Positions 24,501 to 32,761 are shown, numbered from the stretch's first letter. The stretch: 64,000 nucleotides of DNA from Robiginitalea myxolifaciens (GCF_900115205.1 NZ_FOYQ01000001.1:647240-711239); one strand, 5' to 3'. Made by a program: numbers and translations. Notes: generated from the letters alone by a model not told the origin.

Positions 24501-25803
24501 CTACCTCAAAAGTTTCATCCTGTTCCGGGATGTCATCGGCAACCACTTCAACAATAACATCAACGCTATTGGCTCCCTCCGGGATTATGAATAGATCAAA
24601 ATTAAGCGGATCAAAGTCGGCATTGTTGTCCGCAGTAATGGGTTGGGTATCTATCCGAAGGCGGATATCATTAAGCGCGGCGCTTCCGCCGTCCACACTT
24701 GCCACAAAGGCAAAATTCGTTGTCCCCCCGCCGGACCCTTCGGCCTGGGACAAAGGCGCAATGCTCACGGTCTGCGCATCGTCGTTTTCTATGGTTCCCG
24801 TACCCTGGTTATCCGTTGCCGTAGCCCCGGAAACCGGATTCAGTGTAATGGCAAAAGTTTCGTCGGCCTCTGCCGTGGTATCTCCGTTCACGCTAACGGT
24901 AACGCTGGTGGCATTCTGGCCAATGGCGATACTTCCCGCAAAATTACTGAGGGCCACATAGTCCTGCCCGGCAGTAGCGGTTGCATCGGCCGTGCTCACG
25001 GTAAAATTGATAGGATTTACCGCATTGCCTTCGTTGACGCTGATGGTAAAAATAAAGTCCGTGGTCCCTGCATCCCCTTCTTGTTGGGAGACATCGCTTA
25101 TGGAAAGTGTATGGTTTATTTTGGTGCTGGTATCCCCCACAGGAATCCCGCTGTTGCCTACCGTATCGGTGAGGTTAAAAACCAGGGAGATCTGGCCATC
25201 GGCCAGACCGCTGAGATCAATTCCCCCTATAGTCCCGTTAGCTGCGGTAATGGTTCCCGTGGCCACAACTGGGGGTCCCCCATTGTTACTGGTAAACTGA
25301 TAGGAATACGTTGCTCCGACCTCCGCGCCGGTATAACTAATACTTACCGCTGTCTGATTCAGCAGCGTAATCGGATCCTGGGTTATTTGCGCTGCAAATC
25401 CCGTAGGTGGAGTGGCATCCTTGGTACTGGTATCCTGTACTATGGGGCCAAACCCACCTCCGTTACTCATCTGGAAACGCAACAGGATGGGCCCATCGGC
25501 CAGGCCTGTGATATTTATGTTGTTTGTGGGGTTAATCCCGAAAATCCCGTTACCGGTTACCGTATTGGCAAACTGATCGGAGAATTCGTAAGCGTAGCTG
25601 TCGAGGGCTGTTCCTCCCGTAACGGTAAAACTAACCGCATTGTCGTTCGCTGCGGTAATTGGATCCTGGTCTATGGTCACCGTGTAGCCACTGGGTTGTG
25701 CCCAGAGTGCAGCGGAGTATATGAGTAATGCGACAAAGGCCAAAGCCCTGCCGATTCGCTTTAGCATGGGGCGCTGCATTGCCGAATGGGGTCTTTTAAT
25801 CAT
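21505..25803 (-). CDS. SprB-like surface adhesin with Calx-beta repeats and type B sorting domain
   Basis: A 1432-residue exported protein. After a signal peptide (about 13-36, ending in AALWAQ) there are two repeats of QDPI-type domains (42-128, 138-226), four Calx-beta domains (about 232-342, 343-457, 460-572, 573-686), Cys-containing Ig-like domains (about 690-955), a run of thrombospondin type 3 calcium-binding repeats rich in DTDGDGI (956-1070), two DUF11-type domains (1081-1195, 1204-1335) and the gliding-motility-associated C-terminal domain (1345-1432; FNQFSPNNDGTNDFLKI, IQIFNRYGQLVFE, GTYFYILQL). The last is the T9SS type B secretion signal. Repeats and Ca-binding motifs point to a long, calcium-stiffened adhesin on the cell surface. 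First gene of a three-gene operon with porP/sprF and an OmpA-family gene. Confidence 0.94.
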   Translation of the reverse strand: MIKRPHSAMQRPMLKRIGRALAFVALLIYSAALWAQPSGYTVTIDQDPITAANDNAVSFTVTGGTALDSYAYEFSDQFANTVTGNGIFGINPTNNINITGLADGPILLRFQMSNGGGFGPIVQDTSTKDATPPTGFAAQITQDPITLLNQTAVSISYTGAEVGATYSYQFTSNNGGPPVVATGTITAANGTIGGIDLSGLADGQISLVFNLTDTVGNSGIPVGDTSTKINHTLSISDVSQQEGDAGTTDFIFTISVNEGNAVNPINFTVSTADATATAGQDYVALSNFAGSIAIGQNATSVTVSVNGDTTAEADETFAITLNPVSGATATDNQGTGTIENDDAQTVSIAPLSQAEGSGGGTTNFAFVASVDGGSAALNDIRLRIDTQPITADNNADFDPLNFDLFIIPEGANSVDVIVEVVADDIPEQDETFEVEIVNVNGADASANDTAIGTIVNDDSNTIAIGNVSQNEGDAGASNFSFDVTVGGGLTAIQDIEFSYATQDGSATLADGDYVNTSGTGTIAAGASSTVINVPVNGDTKPEFGETFTVVLSSPTGATISQNTGTGTIQNDDANSISIDDISQAEGTGGQTAFTFTISVDEGIAVENINFELSTQNGTATLGNNDYVELDEQPGQIPQGGTQTTATVQVIADDDKEDDETFQLLLENVQNAAVSKGTGQATIINDDACDAGDQAPVSTGIPTVYCTDDTLPSLSDFTNSTPPAGTTLEWSTSPDFPDSGALLTQAAIDNPTPGTYYAFFYDPVNDCSSPTLEITLEQNQSPVLLDWQGDEICDPGVLTLTASGEIPNSANNPTINWYDAIDSDTPIATGTTFMPDLTQTTTFYVEAFANGCATAREAVVATVIPSVTAGVPSNGSSCSDPTYGPTSLDLDEQLSGEDAGTWAVISDPSNGLVIGADNIVDFTGVPDGDYVFEYTTNGAQAPCTNESAQVTISVNNCDTDDDGDGLLSGVEAALGTDPNNPDTDGDGIDDGEEVGGDPDNPLDEDFDGIIDALDSNTEDSDMDGVNDQQDPANQDPCIPDNTNGLCDTDGDGITDGDEIVQGSDPLDPCDPNLTPDCEPDPIDLEVIKTVDPEVAAIGEQVNFNISLANLSDSRVLRIEVGDLLESGFAYVSHNADQGQYNPATGAWTIPEMDPLSQTSLRITAVVLEGGVFSNTAELLTSFPLDDNPTNDSSTVEVDVDLPEGVDLEVEKSAKIGDILSGNNYQTDRISPIAGEIITFRIRITNISQDDDLRNIRIEDILDTNVFVYRIHQTTLGTYDVDTGLWEVADLALGASADLEIEVEVRAPGDFVNTARYLGSSPADANPDNDEDSVRVVVNVLNPADPGFVFNQFSPNNDGTNDFLKIRDIGTFPQNSIQIFNRYGQLVFEAVNMVDDAVWDGNYEGSLAPEGTYFYILQLGPDTEAVKGWIQLIR

Positions 25804-25821
25804 AGCTGGCGCTTGTTAAGC

Positions 25822-25836
25822 GTCTGATTTTCAGAC
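25822..25836 (-). promoter_or_regulatory. Hairpin in the 5' leader of the adhesin gene
   Basis: A perfect 6-bp stem GTCTGA/TCAGAC with a TTT loop lies 19 bases before the adhesin start codon. It would fold in the mRNA leader; function unknown. No clear TAnnTTTG promoter was found in the rest of the gap (25837-26000). Confidence 0.3.
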
Positions 25837-26000
25837 CACAACACAAGGGTGTAGGTAGGGCATAAATTTGGGGATTCAATAATACTAAAAAAAGGTAGTC
25901 TCCCCCAATTTAACCGGTCAAAATCCCCGATTTACAGGATGAATTTCCCAATCAGCTCAAAATTCTCTGAATCGAGCAAATATGGGTATCAAGGCAGTTC

Positions 26001-26882
26001 TTAAATCGTTGCAGAAGAAGCTTCAACGGAATTATCGATCTTGCGCACCAGCCCCTGTAAAACCTTGCCTGGGCCCACCTCAATAAATTCAGTGGCCCCG
26101 TCAGCAACCATCTGGCGAATGCTTTGGGTCCATTTTACCGGAGCAGTAAGCTGGGCGATCAGGTTTTGACGAATGGCGTCGATATCGGTAACGGCGGTTG
26201 TAGTGACGTTTTGGTAAATCGGACAACGCGGCGCGCTGAATTCGGTGGCGGCAATGGCTCCGGCCAGTTCTTCACGCGCAGGCTCCATCAATGGGGAGTG
26301 GAACGCACCCCCAACAGGGAGCACCAGTGCCCGTCGGGCCCCGGCTTCTTTCATTTTTTCACAGGCAGCCTCGATGGCATCGACGGCCCCGGAAATCACC
26401 AACTGACCCGGGCAGTTGTAATTTGCTGCCACGACAACCCCAGGAGTTGCTTCGCAAAGCTCTTCCACCACATTGTCGTCCAGTCCGAGCACTGCTGCCA
26501 TAGTACTTTCCTGGGCTTCGCAAGCTTTTTGCATGGCCTGGGCACGCTGGCTCACCAACTTTAACCCGTCTTCAAAGGACAGGGCCCCGGCAGCCACCAA
26601 AGCGGAAAACTCACCCAAAGAATGCCCGGCAACCATATCGGGCCGGAAACTATCCCCGAGTACTTTACTGAGCACAACGGAATGCAGGAAAATAGCCGGT
26701 TGAGTAACCTTGGTCTGCTTGAGGTCTTCAGCAGAACCTTCAAACATGATGTCGGTTATGGAAAAACCGAGAATGTCATTGGCGCTTTCAAAATACTCCT
26801 GTGCGTTGGGATGGGCTTCGTAGAGGTCTTTACCCATGCCGCTGAATTGTGCTCCCTGTCCGGGAAAGATATAGGCTTTCAT
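26001..26882 (-). CDS. fabD: Malonyl-CoA:ACP transacylase
   Basis: A 293-residue cytosolic enzyme that moves malonyl groups from CoA to acyl carrier protein for fatty acid synthesis. The N-terminus FPGQGAQFSGMGKDLY, the nucleophile motif GHSLGEFSALVAAG with Ser88, the Gln-containing QPAIF (61-65) and GGAFHSPLME with His195 are all present, and the length is standard. It is followed after a promoter-bearing gap by unrelated genes; the usual fab cluster is not here, so this is a stand-alone copy. The -10-type element at 26903-26910 suggests its own promoter. Confidence 0.97.
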   Translation of the reverse strand: MKAYIFPGQGAQFSGMGKDLYEAHPNAQEYFESANDILGFSITDIMFEGSAEDLKQTKVTQPAIFLHSVVLSKVLGDSFRPDMVAGHSLGEFSALVAAGALSFEDGLKLVSQRAQAMQKACEAQESTMAAVLGLDDNVVEELCEATPGVVVAANYNCPGQLVISGAVDAIEAACEKMKEAGARRALVLPVGGAFHSPLMEPAREELAGAIAATEFSAPRCPIYQNVTTTAVTDIDAIRQNLIAQLTAPVKWTQSIRQMVADGATEFIEVGPGKVLQGLVRKIDNSVEASSATI

Positions 26883-26902
26883 ACGTGTTTGGCGTTTGGA
26901 TG

Positions 26903-26910
26903 CAAAAATA
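26903..26910 (-). promoter_or_regulatory. fabD: TAnnTTTG element upstream of fabD
   Basis: TATTTTTG on the minus strand, 20 bases before the fabD start codon, matches the Bacteroidota -7 consensus exactly. At the -33 distance only TTT is found, so the promoter call rests on the -7 element. Confidence 0.5.
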
Positions 26911-26941
26911 CATCATCCCGGGGACTCCCAGAAAACCAACC

Positions 26942-27454
26942 CTACTTAAACCAACCGCTGTACTTGATATAATTTCGGGCGATGCGCTCAATCTCCCCCT
27001 CCCGGAGTTCGGGACTCACCTCAGCGATTTTACGGGCAGGCATGCCGGCGTAGATACTTCCTTCTGGGACTATGGTGCCTTTGGTCAGTACGGCACCTGC
27101 GGCAATTATACTGTTGGAATGCACCACGCAATCGTCCATAATGATACTGCCCATCCCCACTAAAACCTTGTCCTTGAGTGTACAGCCGTGGACTATGGCA
27201 TTATGGCCTATGCTAACGTCATTACCGATAGTAGTGGGAGATTTCTCGTAGGTACAATGGATAACGGCGCCATCCTGCACGTTTACCCGATCACCCATTC
27301 GAATAAAATGAACATCCCCGCGCAGCACGGCGTTGTACCAAATGCTGCATTGACTGCCCATAGTTACTTCGCCAACAATCACGGCGTTTTCGGCCAGGAA
27401 ACAATCTTCACCAATTTGGGGGGACTTGCCCCGAACTTCACGAATAATGGCCAT
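26942..27454 (-). CDS. Gamma carbonic anhydrase family protein (YrdA/PaaY-like)
   Basis: A 170-residue left-handed beta-helix protein built of hexapeptide repeats (CSIWYNAVLRGDVHFIRMG, VLVGMGSIIMDDCVV, SIIAAGAVLTKGTIVPEGSI). The zinc ligands of the gamma class are present as His66, His84 and His89 (VIHCTY ... IGHNAIVHGC). The family includes true carbonic anhydrases and thioesterase-linked PaaY; activity here is not certain. Complete length. It lies downstream of the LytR-type regulator gene with a 41-base gap and may be cotranscribed. Confidence 0.93.
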   Translation of the reverse strand: MAIIREVRGKSPQIGEDCFLAENAVIVGEVTMGSQCSIWYNAVLRGDVHFIRMGDRVNVQDGAVIHCTYEKSPTTIGNDVSIGHNAIVHGCTLKDKVLVGMGSIIMDDCVVHSNSIIAAGAVLTKGTIVPEGSIYAGMPARKIAEVSPELREGEIERIARNYIKYSGWFK

Positions 27455-27495
27455 GGAACTACAAATAGATTTGAGCGATTAGACTGCCTGCCAAC

Positions 27496-28224
27496 TTACT
27501 CAAAAAAGGCGAGTAATTCCTTTTTGCGCGAAGGGGAAACCGAAATTTCCTTCCCGCTGGAGAGGACGACACTGCCCCCCTTCCCCCTGCGGTAGTGCAC
27601 CACCTCGCTTACATTGACCAAATAGGATTTATGAACCCGGGCAAAGGGAAATTCCGACAGCGCCTCCTCGAAGTATTTCAAGGTCTTGCTGATGAGTATT
27701 TTCTTATTCTCCAGGTGGATCTCGGTATAATTATCGTCTGCTTTACAGTAAAGGATCTCGTTCACCTTCAGGACCTGGAAGCCATCCTGCTGGGGAAGGG
27801 TAATCTTGCCTTCCACTTTCTGAGTCGACTTCAGCACGCGGTCCCCGAGGCTTTCCTCCTTGAGCTTTACTTCGCGAACGTAATCGACTGCGGCAATCAG
27901 GGCATCGATATCGATGGGTTTCATCAGGTAGTAGGCGGCATGGCTGTTGAGCGCATCCATGGCATAGTTTTCATAAGCGGTAACAAAAATGGTTTCAAAG
28001 TCGCGCTCTGGAAGCTGCTCGAGCAGGTCAAAGGCATTCCCAAAAGGCATTTCCACATCGAGGAAGACCAGATCCGGCTTCCCTTTTCGGATAGCCTCCA
28101 GGCCTTCTTTGACATTAGCGCCTTCCCCAACCAGGACCACATCCTTGCAGTAGGAAGCGAGGTAGGTGCGCAGGATCTCCCGGCTTTGGGCTTCATCATC
28201 GATCAATACAGCTTTCAATTCCAT
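27496..28224 (-). CDS. LytTR family response regulator
   Basis: A 242-residue two-domain regulator: a receiver domain (1-120) with DDE at 9-11, phosphoacceptor Asp56 in DLVFLDVEMP, Thr/Lys switch residues in FVTAYENY and YLMKPIDID, and a C-terminal LytTR DNA-binding domain (about 140-242) with VNEILYCKADDNYTEIHL and FARVHKSYLVNVSEV. It lies 5 bases behind the histidine kinase gene, so the two form a LytS/LytR-type pair. Targets cannot be read here, but the adjacent porP/sprF gene is a candidate for regulation. Confidence 0.95.
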   Translation of the reverse strand: MELKAVLIDDEAQSREILRTYLASYCKDVVLVGEGANVKEGLEAIRKGKPDLVFLDVEMPFGNAFDLLEQLPERDFETIFVTAYENYAMDALNSHAAYYLMKPIDIDALIAAVDYVREVKLKEESLGDRVLKSTQKVEGKITLPQQDGFQVLKVNEILYCKADDNYTEIHLENKKILISKTLKYFEEALSEFPFARVHKSYLVNVSEVVHYRRGKGGSVVLSSGKEISVSPSRKKELLAFFE

Positions 28225-28229
28225 AATTT

Positions 28230-30413
28230 CTAACTTCTGAGGGTTACCTGTACCAGGGTCCCGGTTCCATCCGTATTGAGGTCGCGGACAGACACCGTGA
28301 TCCGGTCTCCATACATCTTGTTCAATATTTCTATCCGCCTTTTGATATTCCCCATCCCGCGCGATTTCTGGCGTTGCTGGTTGGGCGTCTTTAAGGCTGC
28401 CGATTGTTTTCGGCCAATGCCATTGTCACTAATTTCTATCTGGAGTACTCCGGGCACAACCGGGCTGAGTCTCAGGCGCAAATACCCTTTCTCCTCCTTG
28501 TAGCGCAACCCGTGCCAGACGGCATTCTCCAGGTAGGGTTGCAAGAGCATAGGGGGAATGCCAAAGTCTCCGGGATTCACTTCGGGGTCCACCTCAATTT
28601 CATAATCGAACTTGTCCGGGAAACGGGAGTGTTCGAGTTTCAAATACAATTCCAGGAGTTCCAGCTCTTCGGTAAGCGGAATAAAGTCTTTCTCCGAGTT
28701 CTCCAGCACCGTGCGCATCAGGCGTGAAAAATCACTCAGGTAGCGATTGGCGCTGCGTTCGTCATTTCTGGCAATGTAATTATTGACCGAATTCAGGGCA
28801 TTGAATATAAAGTGCGGATTCATTTGACTGCGCAAGCCCTTAAGGGCAAGCAGGTGATTCGACAACTCCTTCTGGCGGTTGCTGCGGTAATAGAGGAAGG
28901 CGGCCAGTGCGGTGAGCAATAACCCGAAAATCAGGGAATAGATGATTATGCGTTGCTGGCGATTGTTCTCAATGCTCAACTGCTGCTCGGCCAGGGCCAG
29001 GTCGTACTTACTCTTGGACAATAAGCGATCCTGCTCCAGGGTCCGGATGCGATCCTGGGAAGTAGCCATTTGCCGGCTAAAACGGGCGGCCTGAGAAAGC
29101 TCCTGCTCCTTGCGCACATATAGAGTGTCAACCAGGGCCACATATTCCTGATAGAGTTCCATAGCCCGCTCAAAATTACCCTGGTCGCGATACGCCTCGG
29201 ATAATTTGCGGGTTGCATCTTTCTGGATAACCAGGTCGCCTTGGGAACCGGCTTCCCGGATACTCTCAGACAAATAGGGTATCGCCTCCTGGAAACGGGA
29301 TTGGGCCAGGTAAGCGGCTCCGATCTTGTAATTGATCCCCTGAACGGTAATTGAATCGGCCTCGGGCAAAATCACCGTTGCGCCTATGGCCTTGAGTTTT
29401 TCCAGGCTTTCCTTGCGTTGGGTAATCTCCTCCTGGAAGCGGCTGCGCTTTTGGAAAAAATCCGCCAGGTTTTCACTTTCCAGCACCGCCAGGGAAGGAT
29501 TCTGGGTTTTGGCTTCCTCCAGGGAATTGCTGAAATAGGCCTCTGCCTCTACCGGGCGCTCCGCATTGTCGTAGGCCATGGCAATTTTTGAATTCAATAC
29601 AGGCACTTTGGCCACTAATTGGTTCTTTTCTGCCACCGTCAGGGCCCTTTGGTAGAGGGAAACAGCCGTATTAACCTGCTCCAGTCCTCCATAGGCATCC
29701 CCGAGGATTTCATATAATTCCAGGCGCTGAAACGGGATCAGTCCCGAACGATCTGCCTCCGGCAGTAAGAGGTCCAGGGCTTCCTGAAATTGCTCATTTA
29801 ACACATAGGTCTTCCCGAGTAGTAATAAGGTCCGGGAGGAATCGAATTGCTCCAGGGCTTCCCGGTAATTGGATATAGCTAGGTCGTACTGCTGGTGGAA
29901 CTGATAGATCTCACCTAGTGTGGTCAGGGAGGCTGCCAGTTCCCGGGCATAACTGCGCCCGTCTAATAGCTCTATTGACCGGGTAACAAAGGCCAGGCTG
30001 CGCTCGATATCGAGCTGTTTGTAATGTAGGGCGGAATCCAGTAATTGCCGGTGCTGTTCCGTCTTACTCAATTGCGGTTCCGCGGCCCTGTTCAGGGTTT
30101 CGGGCTCAATGTCTCGGACCAGGATTTTTATGTCCTCATTATTTCGGATGCGATACCGTACCGTTTCCATGTCAGGGTCGGAAACGATCAGCATATCTCC
30201 GGCTGCCGCCATTATTTTGAATTCCCCGAACTGGTTGGTTAGGGTGTAGGCACCCTGATCCGTACTTACCGAGATTCCGGGGATTGGCGTTTCCCGTACC
30301 TCGGTAACCACCTTACCCTTAAGCTCAAATTCGCCCCGTAAATTCGAAGGGGTCTGGGCGCTCAGGGCCAGGGACAGGAAACACAATAGTATGGTAAAAA
30401 CGCTGGATTTCAT
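28230..30413 (-). CDS. TPR-containing LytS-type sensor histidine kinase
   Basis: A 727-residue membrane kinase. I use the ATG at 30413, which begins a clear signal peptide (MKSSVFTILLCFLSLALSAQ); an upstream in-frame ATG at 30467 would add 18 residues without one. Then come a carboxypeptidase-regulatory-like domain (about 28-105), a long array of TPR repeats (about 120-455), a coiled coil and one membrane helix (IIIYSLIFGLLLTALAAFLYY). The C-terminal kinase core has the LytS-type histidine motif RSQMNPHFIFNALNSVNNYI and an HATPase region ISDNGIGRKQ, GMGNIKRRIEILNKMYG. The periplasmic TPR sensor with a peptidase-like front end is typical of Bacteroidota. Pairs with the regulator 5 bases downstream. 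Confidence 0.93.
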   Translation of the reverse strand: MKSSVFTILLCFLSLALSAQTPSNLRGEFELKGKVVTEVRETPIPGISVSTDQGAYTLTNQFGEFKIMAAAGDMLIVSDPDMETVRYRIRNNEDIKILVRDIEPETLNRAAEPQLSKTEQHRQLLDSALHYKQLDIERSLAFVTRSIELLDGRSYARELAASLTTLGEIYQFHQQYDLAISNYREALEQFDSSRTLLLLGKTYVLNEQFQEALDLLLPEADRSGLIPFQRLELYEILGDAYGGLEQVNTAVSLYQRALTVAEKNQLVAKVPVLNSKIAMAYDNAERPVEAEAYFSNSLEEAKTQNPSLAVLESENLADFFQKRSRFQEEITQRKESLEKLKAIGATVILPEADSITVQGINYKIGAAYLAQSRFQEAIPYLSESIREAGSQGDLVIQKDATRKLSEAYRDQGNFERAMELYQEYVALVDTLYVRKEQELSQAARFSRQMATSQDRIRTLEQDRLLSKSKYDLALAEQQLSIENNRQQRIIIYSLIFGLLLTALAAFLYYRSNRQKELSNHLLALKGLRSQMNPHFIFNALNSVNNYIARNDERSANRYLSDFSRLMRTVLENSEKDFIPLTEELELLELYLKLEHSRFPDKFDYEIEVDPEVNPGDFGIPPMLLQPYLENAVWHGLRYKEEKGYLRLRLSPVVPGVLQIEISDNGIGRKQSAALKTPNQQRQKSRGMGNIKRRIEILNKMYGDRITVSVRDLNTDGTGTLVQVTLRS

Positions 30414-30663
30414 GGCGAATAGCTCCCGTAAACTTAGGCGATTTCCACGGGTTATAAAAGTCTGCAAAAGCCGGTTTTTGACGGTTTACAGCCATTTTTG
30501 CCTGCCTGGCTCAACGGGCAAATTCGTTCCCTAACCCAAAAGGCCTGCTGACGCATCGCCGCTTTTATTTTCAGGGAATTGATAGGAGATTGCCGGAAAG
30601 TGGTAGGTTGGTGTCGTTGGAGCAAAGCCTGATTCGGGTAAAACCTGAGTCGGGCTTTGTATT

Positions 30664-31686
30664 TTAATAATTTGCCGCAGGGCAGTAACAGTCGTAACGG
30701 TTCTCCCGCTTGGGTCCAAAGTCGTAGCCGAGGGTTATTTGGTGGAATCCCCCGTTATCCAATCGGATATCTCCGGACTGATAGGAATAATTATAAGCAA
30801 ACATGAAGCGGTTGACATTCAGGCCCACAAAGGGTGTAAACAACTGCAGGCGCTGCTCCCCGAAGGATCCATTCGAAACAAACTGGGCCCCGTCAAAGCT
30901 TCTGCGATAGGAAAGTCCTCCCCATACGGTACCGAAAGCAACATCCTTGTACACCTTGGCATTGAGGTCAATGGTTTTCTCCTGGGTAAAGTCGGTCAGT
31001 TGGAACAGTACAGAAGGCTCAATTCTAAAAGAGCTTTTGCCAAAGATATACCCCACCGAAAACAGGTAGCGGCGCAAATTATCAAAGAGGGGCAGGTTGG
31101 GATCGTCGGCGCGGCCAATACGGTAGAGTTCCCGCTCGCTGTTCAGCAAATTTAAAATGGAAGCATGGGCATAGAAATCCATGTACGAATACGACATCCC
31201 CAGGTCGATATTAAAATAGGTCGCGCTGATATTGGCCCCGGTAACGATAGGATCGGGAACCACAGACCGGAACTCTGTTTCGTCTAACCGGCTCTGCAGC
31301 ACTGTCGGACTCAGGGCAAAAGAAAGCTGGTTCAGTATCCTGAAATCACTTGCCAGGGGCAGGTGATGCGCGTAAGTAGCCTTAAACCCCGTTTGGGAGT
31401 GGTACCCATTGGCATCGTTGAAAAGCACAAAACCAATCCCACTGCGACTATCGGGGAGTCGCATGTGCGCATTGATGGTTTGCATATTGGGGGCCTCGTC
31501 TACGCTGAACCACTGTTGGCGGGCAGTAAGACGGATCTTTCCCCCTTCCCCAATCCCCGCCATAGACGGGTGGACCAGGTAGTAATTATCCATCAAATAA
31601 TCGAAATAAACCGGAATTCCCTCCTGCGAATGCGCGTGAAAAGCGAAACTGAAAAGGGCCGCGAGACTAAGTAGGATACGTTTCAT
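30664..31686 (-). CDS. PorP/SprF family type IX secretion membrane protein (second copy)
   Basis: A 340-residue beta-barrel protein with a signal peptide (LLSLAALFSFAFHAHSQ) and PorP/SprF features: YYLVHPSMAGIGEGGKIRLTARQQWF, SGIGFVLFNDANGYHSQTGF, many alternating hydrophobic strands and a strand-rich C-terminus (FHQITLGYDFGPKREN). It diverges from nfu and lies upstream of the LytS/LytR pair (251-base gap to the kinase start). No type B-CTD adhesin gene adjoins it, unlike the copy at 20508, so its client protein must be encoded elsewhere. The odd Cys-rich tail NRYDCYCPAANY is not usual for the family. Confidence 0.92.
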   Translation of the reverse strand: MKRILLSLAALFSFAFHAHSQEGIPVYFDYLMDNYYLVHPSMAGIGEGGKIRLTARQQWFSVDEAPNMQTINAHMRLPDSRSGIGFVLFNDANGYHSQTGFKATYAHHLPLASDFRILNQLSFALSPTVLQSRLDETEFRSVVPDPIVTGANISATYFNIDLGMSYSYMDFYAHASILNLLNSERELYRIGRADDPNLPLFDNLRRYLFSVGYIFGKSSFRIEPSVLFQLTDFTQEKTIDLNAKVYKDVAFGTVWGGLSYRRSFDGAQFVSNGSFGEQRLQLFTPFVGLNVNRFMFAYNYSYQSGDIRLDNGGFHQITLGYDFGPKRENRYDCYCPAANY

Positions 31687-31782
31687 CAGGAGGAGAAAGG
31701 GCTAGTGCTTAAGGGCGTTTAACATAGTGTATAACGGAGTAAACTGTACATTATTATTCTACCTACTCCTTCGAAAATACCC

Positions 31783-31790
31783 TATTTTTG
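31783..31790 (+). promoter_or_regulatory. TAnnTTTG element upstream of the Nfu gene
   Basis: TATTTTTG lies 16 bases before the start codon of the NifU-like gene and matches the -7 consensus; no TTG is present at the usual distance upstream. Confidence 0.45.
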
Positions 31791-31806
31791 CAGAAATTTA
31801 CGCGCT

Positions 31807-32700
31807 ATGGAGAACTTTGTGATAACCGTGCGGGAAACCAACAACCCCGCTATCCTGAAATTCGAAGCCAACAGGACCCTGATCGGGACCGGTTCCTACG
31901 AATACAAAAACATCGATGAGGCCGCCGACTCCCCGTTGGCCCAACAGTTATTTTACCTGCCCTTTATCAAGACTGTATATATCTCGGGAAACTTTATTGC
32001 CCTGGAACGTTACGACATTGTTCAATGGGAAGACGTTAAGGACGAAGTGGCCCAGCAACTGGTCGAGTATCTGGAATCCGGAGCTCCACTGGTACGCGTT
32101 AAGGACCGCAAGCCGGAAGCCATAACTGTATATGCCGAAGTTACCCCCAATCCAGCGGTAATGAAGTACGTGGCCAATAAAAAGTTGGTCGATTCGGTAT
32201 TCGAATTCAAGAATATCGACGAGGCGTCAGAATCGCCCCTGGCGACCCGCCTGTTTCAGTTTCCCTATGTGCGGGAAGTCTTTATGGACCTGAACTACAT
32301 CTCGGTGACCAAATACGAGGTAGCCGCCTGGGAGGAGATCGGAATGGAATTGCGCGAAAGCATCCGTGAATTTCTGGTGGAAGGCGGAACGGTCATCAAT
32401 CCCGGAGCCACAGCAGCGGTTAGCAATACCGGCCCGAATATGAGCGGTCTTGCCCTGGAGGGTACTGCGCTGGAAATCGCCAATATCCTGGAGGAATACG
32501 TAAAACCAGCAGTTGCCGGAGATGGTGGAAATATCGTTTTCCAGGACTACGAAGAAGAAAGTGGGAAGGTGCATGTGATTCTGCAGGGCGCCTGTAGCGG
32601 ATGTCCTTCCTCTACGTTTACCCTGAAGAATGGCATTGAGACCATGCTAAAGAATATGCTCGGCGACAAGGTCGGGGAAGTGGTTGCGATTAACGGTTGA
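31807..32700 (+). CDS. NifU-like iron-sulfur scaffold/carrier protein (Nfu) with duplicated N-domain
   Basis: A 297-residue protein with two tandem Nfu N-terminal domains (about residues 1-98 and 100-198; each has NPA-x-x-K-x-x-A-N, then a shared FKNIDEA/YKNIDEA and SPLA segment) and a C-terminal NifU domain (about 218-297) with the cluster-binding motif GACSGCPSS (Cys263, Cys266). Nfu proteins carry and deliver [4Fe-4S] clusters to apoproteins. The doubled N-domain is an internal duplication that is common among Bacteroidota. The gene diverges from porP/sprF and has its own promoter element. Confidence 0.94.
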   Translation: MENFVITVRETNNPAILKFEANRTLIGTGSYEYKNIDEAADSPLAQQLFYLPFIKTVYISGNFIALERYDIVQWEDVKDEVAQQLVEYLESGAPLVRVKDRKPEAITVYAEVTPNPAVMKYVANKKLVDSVFEFKNIDEASESPLATRLFQFPYVREVFMDLNYISVTKYEVAAWEEIGMELRESIREFLVEGGTVINPGATAAVSNTGPNMSGLALEGTALEIANILEEYVKPAVAGDGGNIVFQDYEEESGKVHVILQGACSGCPSSTFTLKNGIETMLKNMLGDKVGEVVAING

Positions 32701-32705
32701 TTGCC

Positions 32706-32736
32706 TTGGGAATCCGATGGTGGTTTCGTATTTTTA
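32706..32736 (+). promoter_or_regulatory. Promoter of the dodecin gene
   Basis: TTG (32706-32708), a 20-base gap and TATTTTTA (32729-32736) fit TTG-N(18-21)-TAnnTTTG with one mismatch in the last base, 25 bases before the ATG. Confidence 0.55.
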
Positions 32737-32761
32737 GTGGAATACATAAAACACTATAACC

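Noticed and set aside
24643-25728. 361-codon plus-strand open frame antisense to the adhesin gene
   Set aside because: The adhesin frame on the minus strand has clear Calx-beta domains; the opposite frame shows only compositional bias from repeats (many Gly, Arg, Ile) and no family.
30625-30660. Imperfect hairpin behind the second porP/sprF gene as terminator
   Set aside because: The stem contains several mismatches and no T-run follows on the minus strand, so it is not called.
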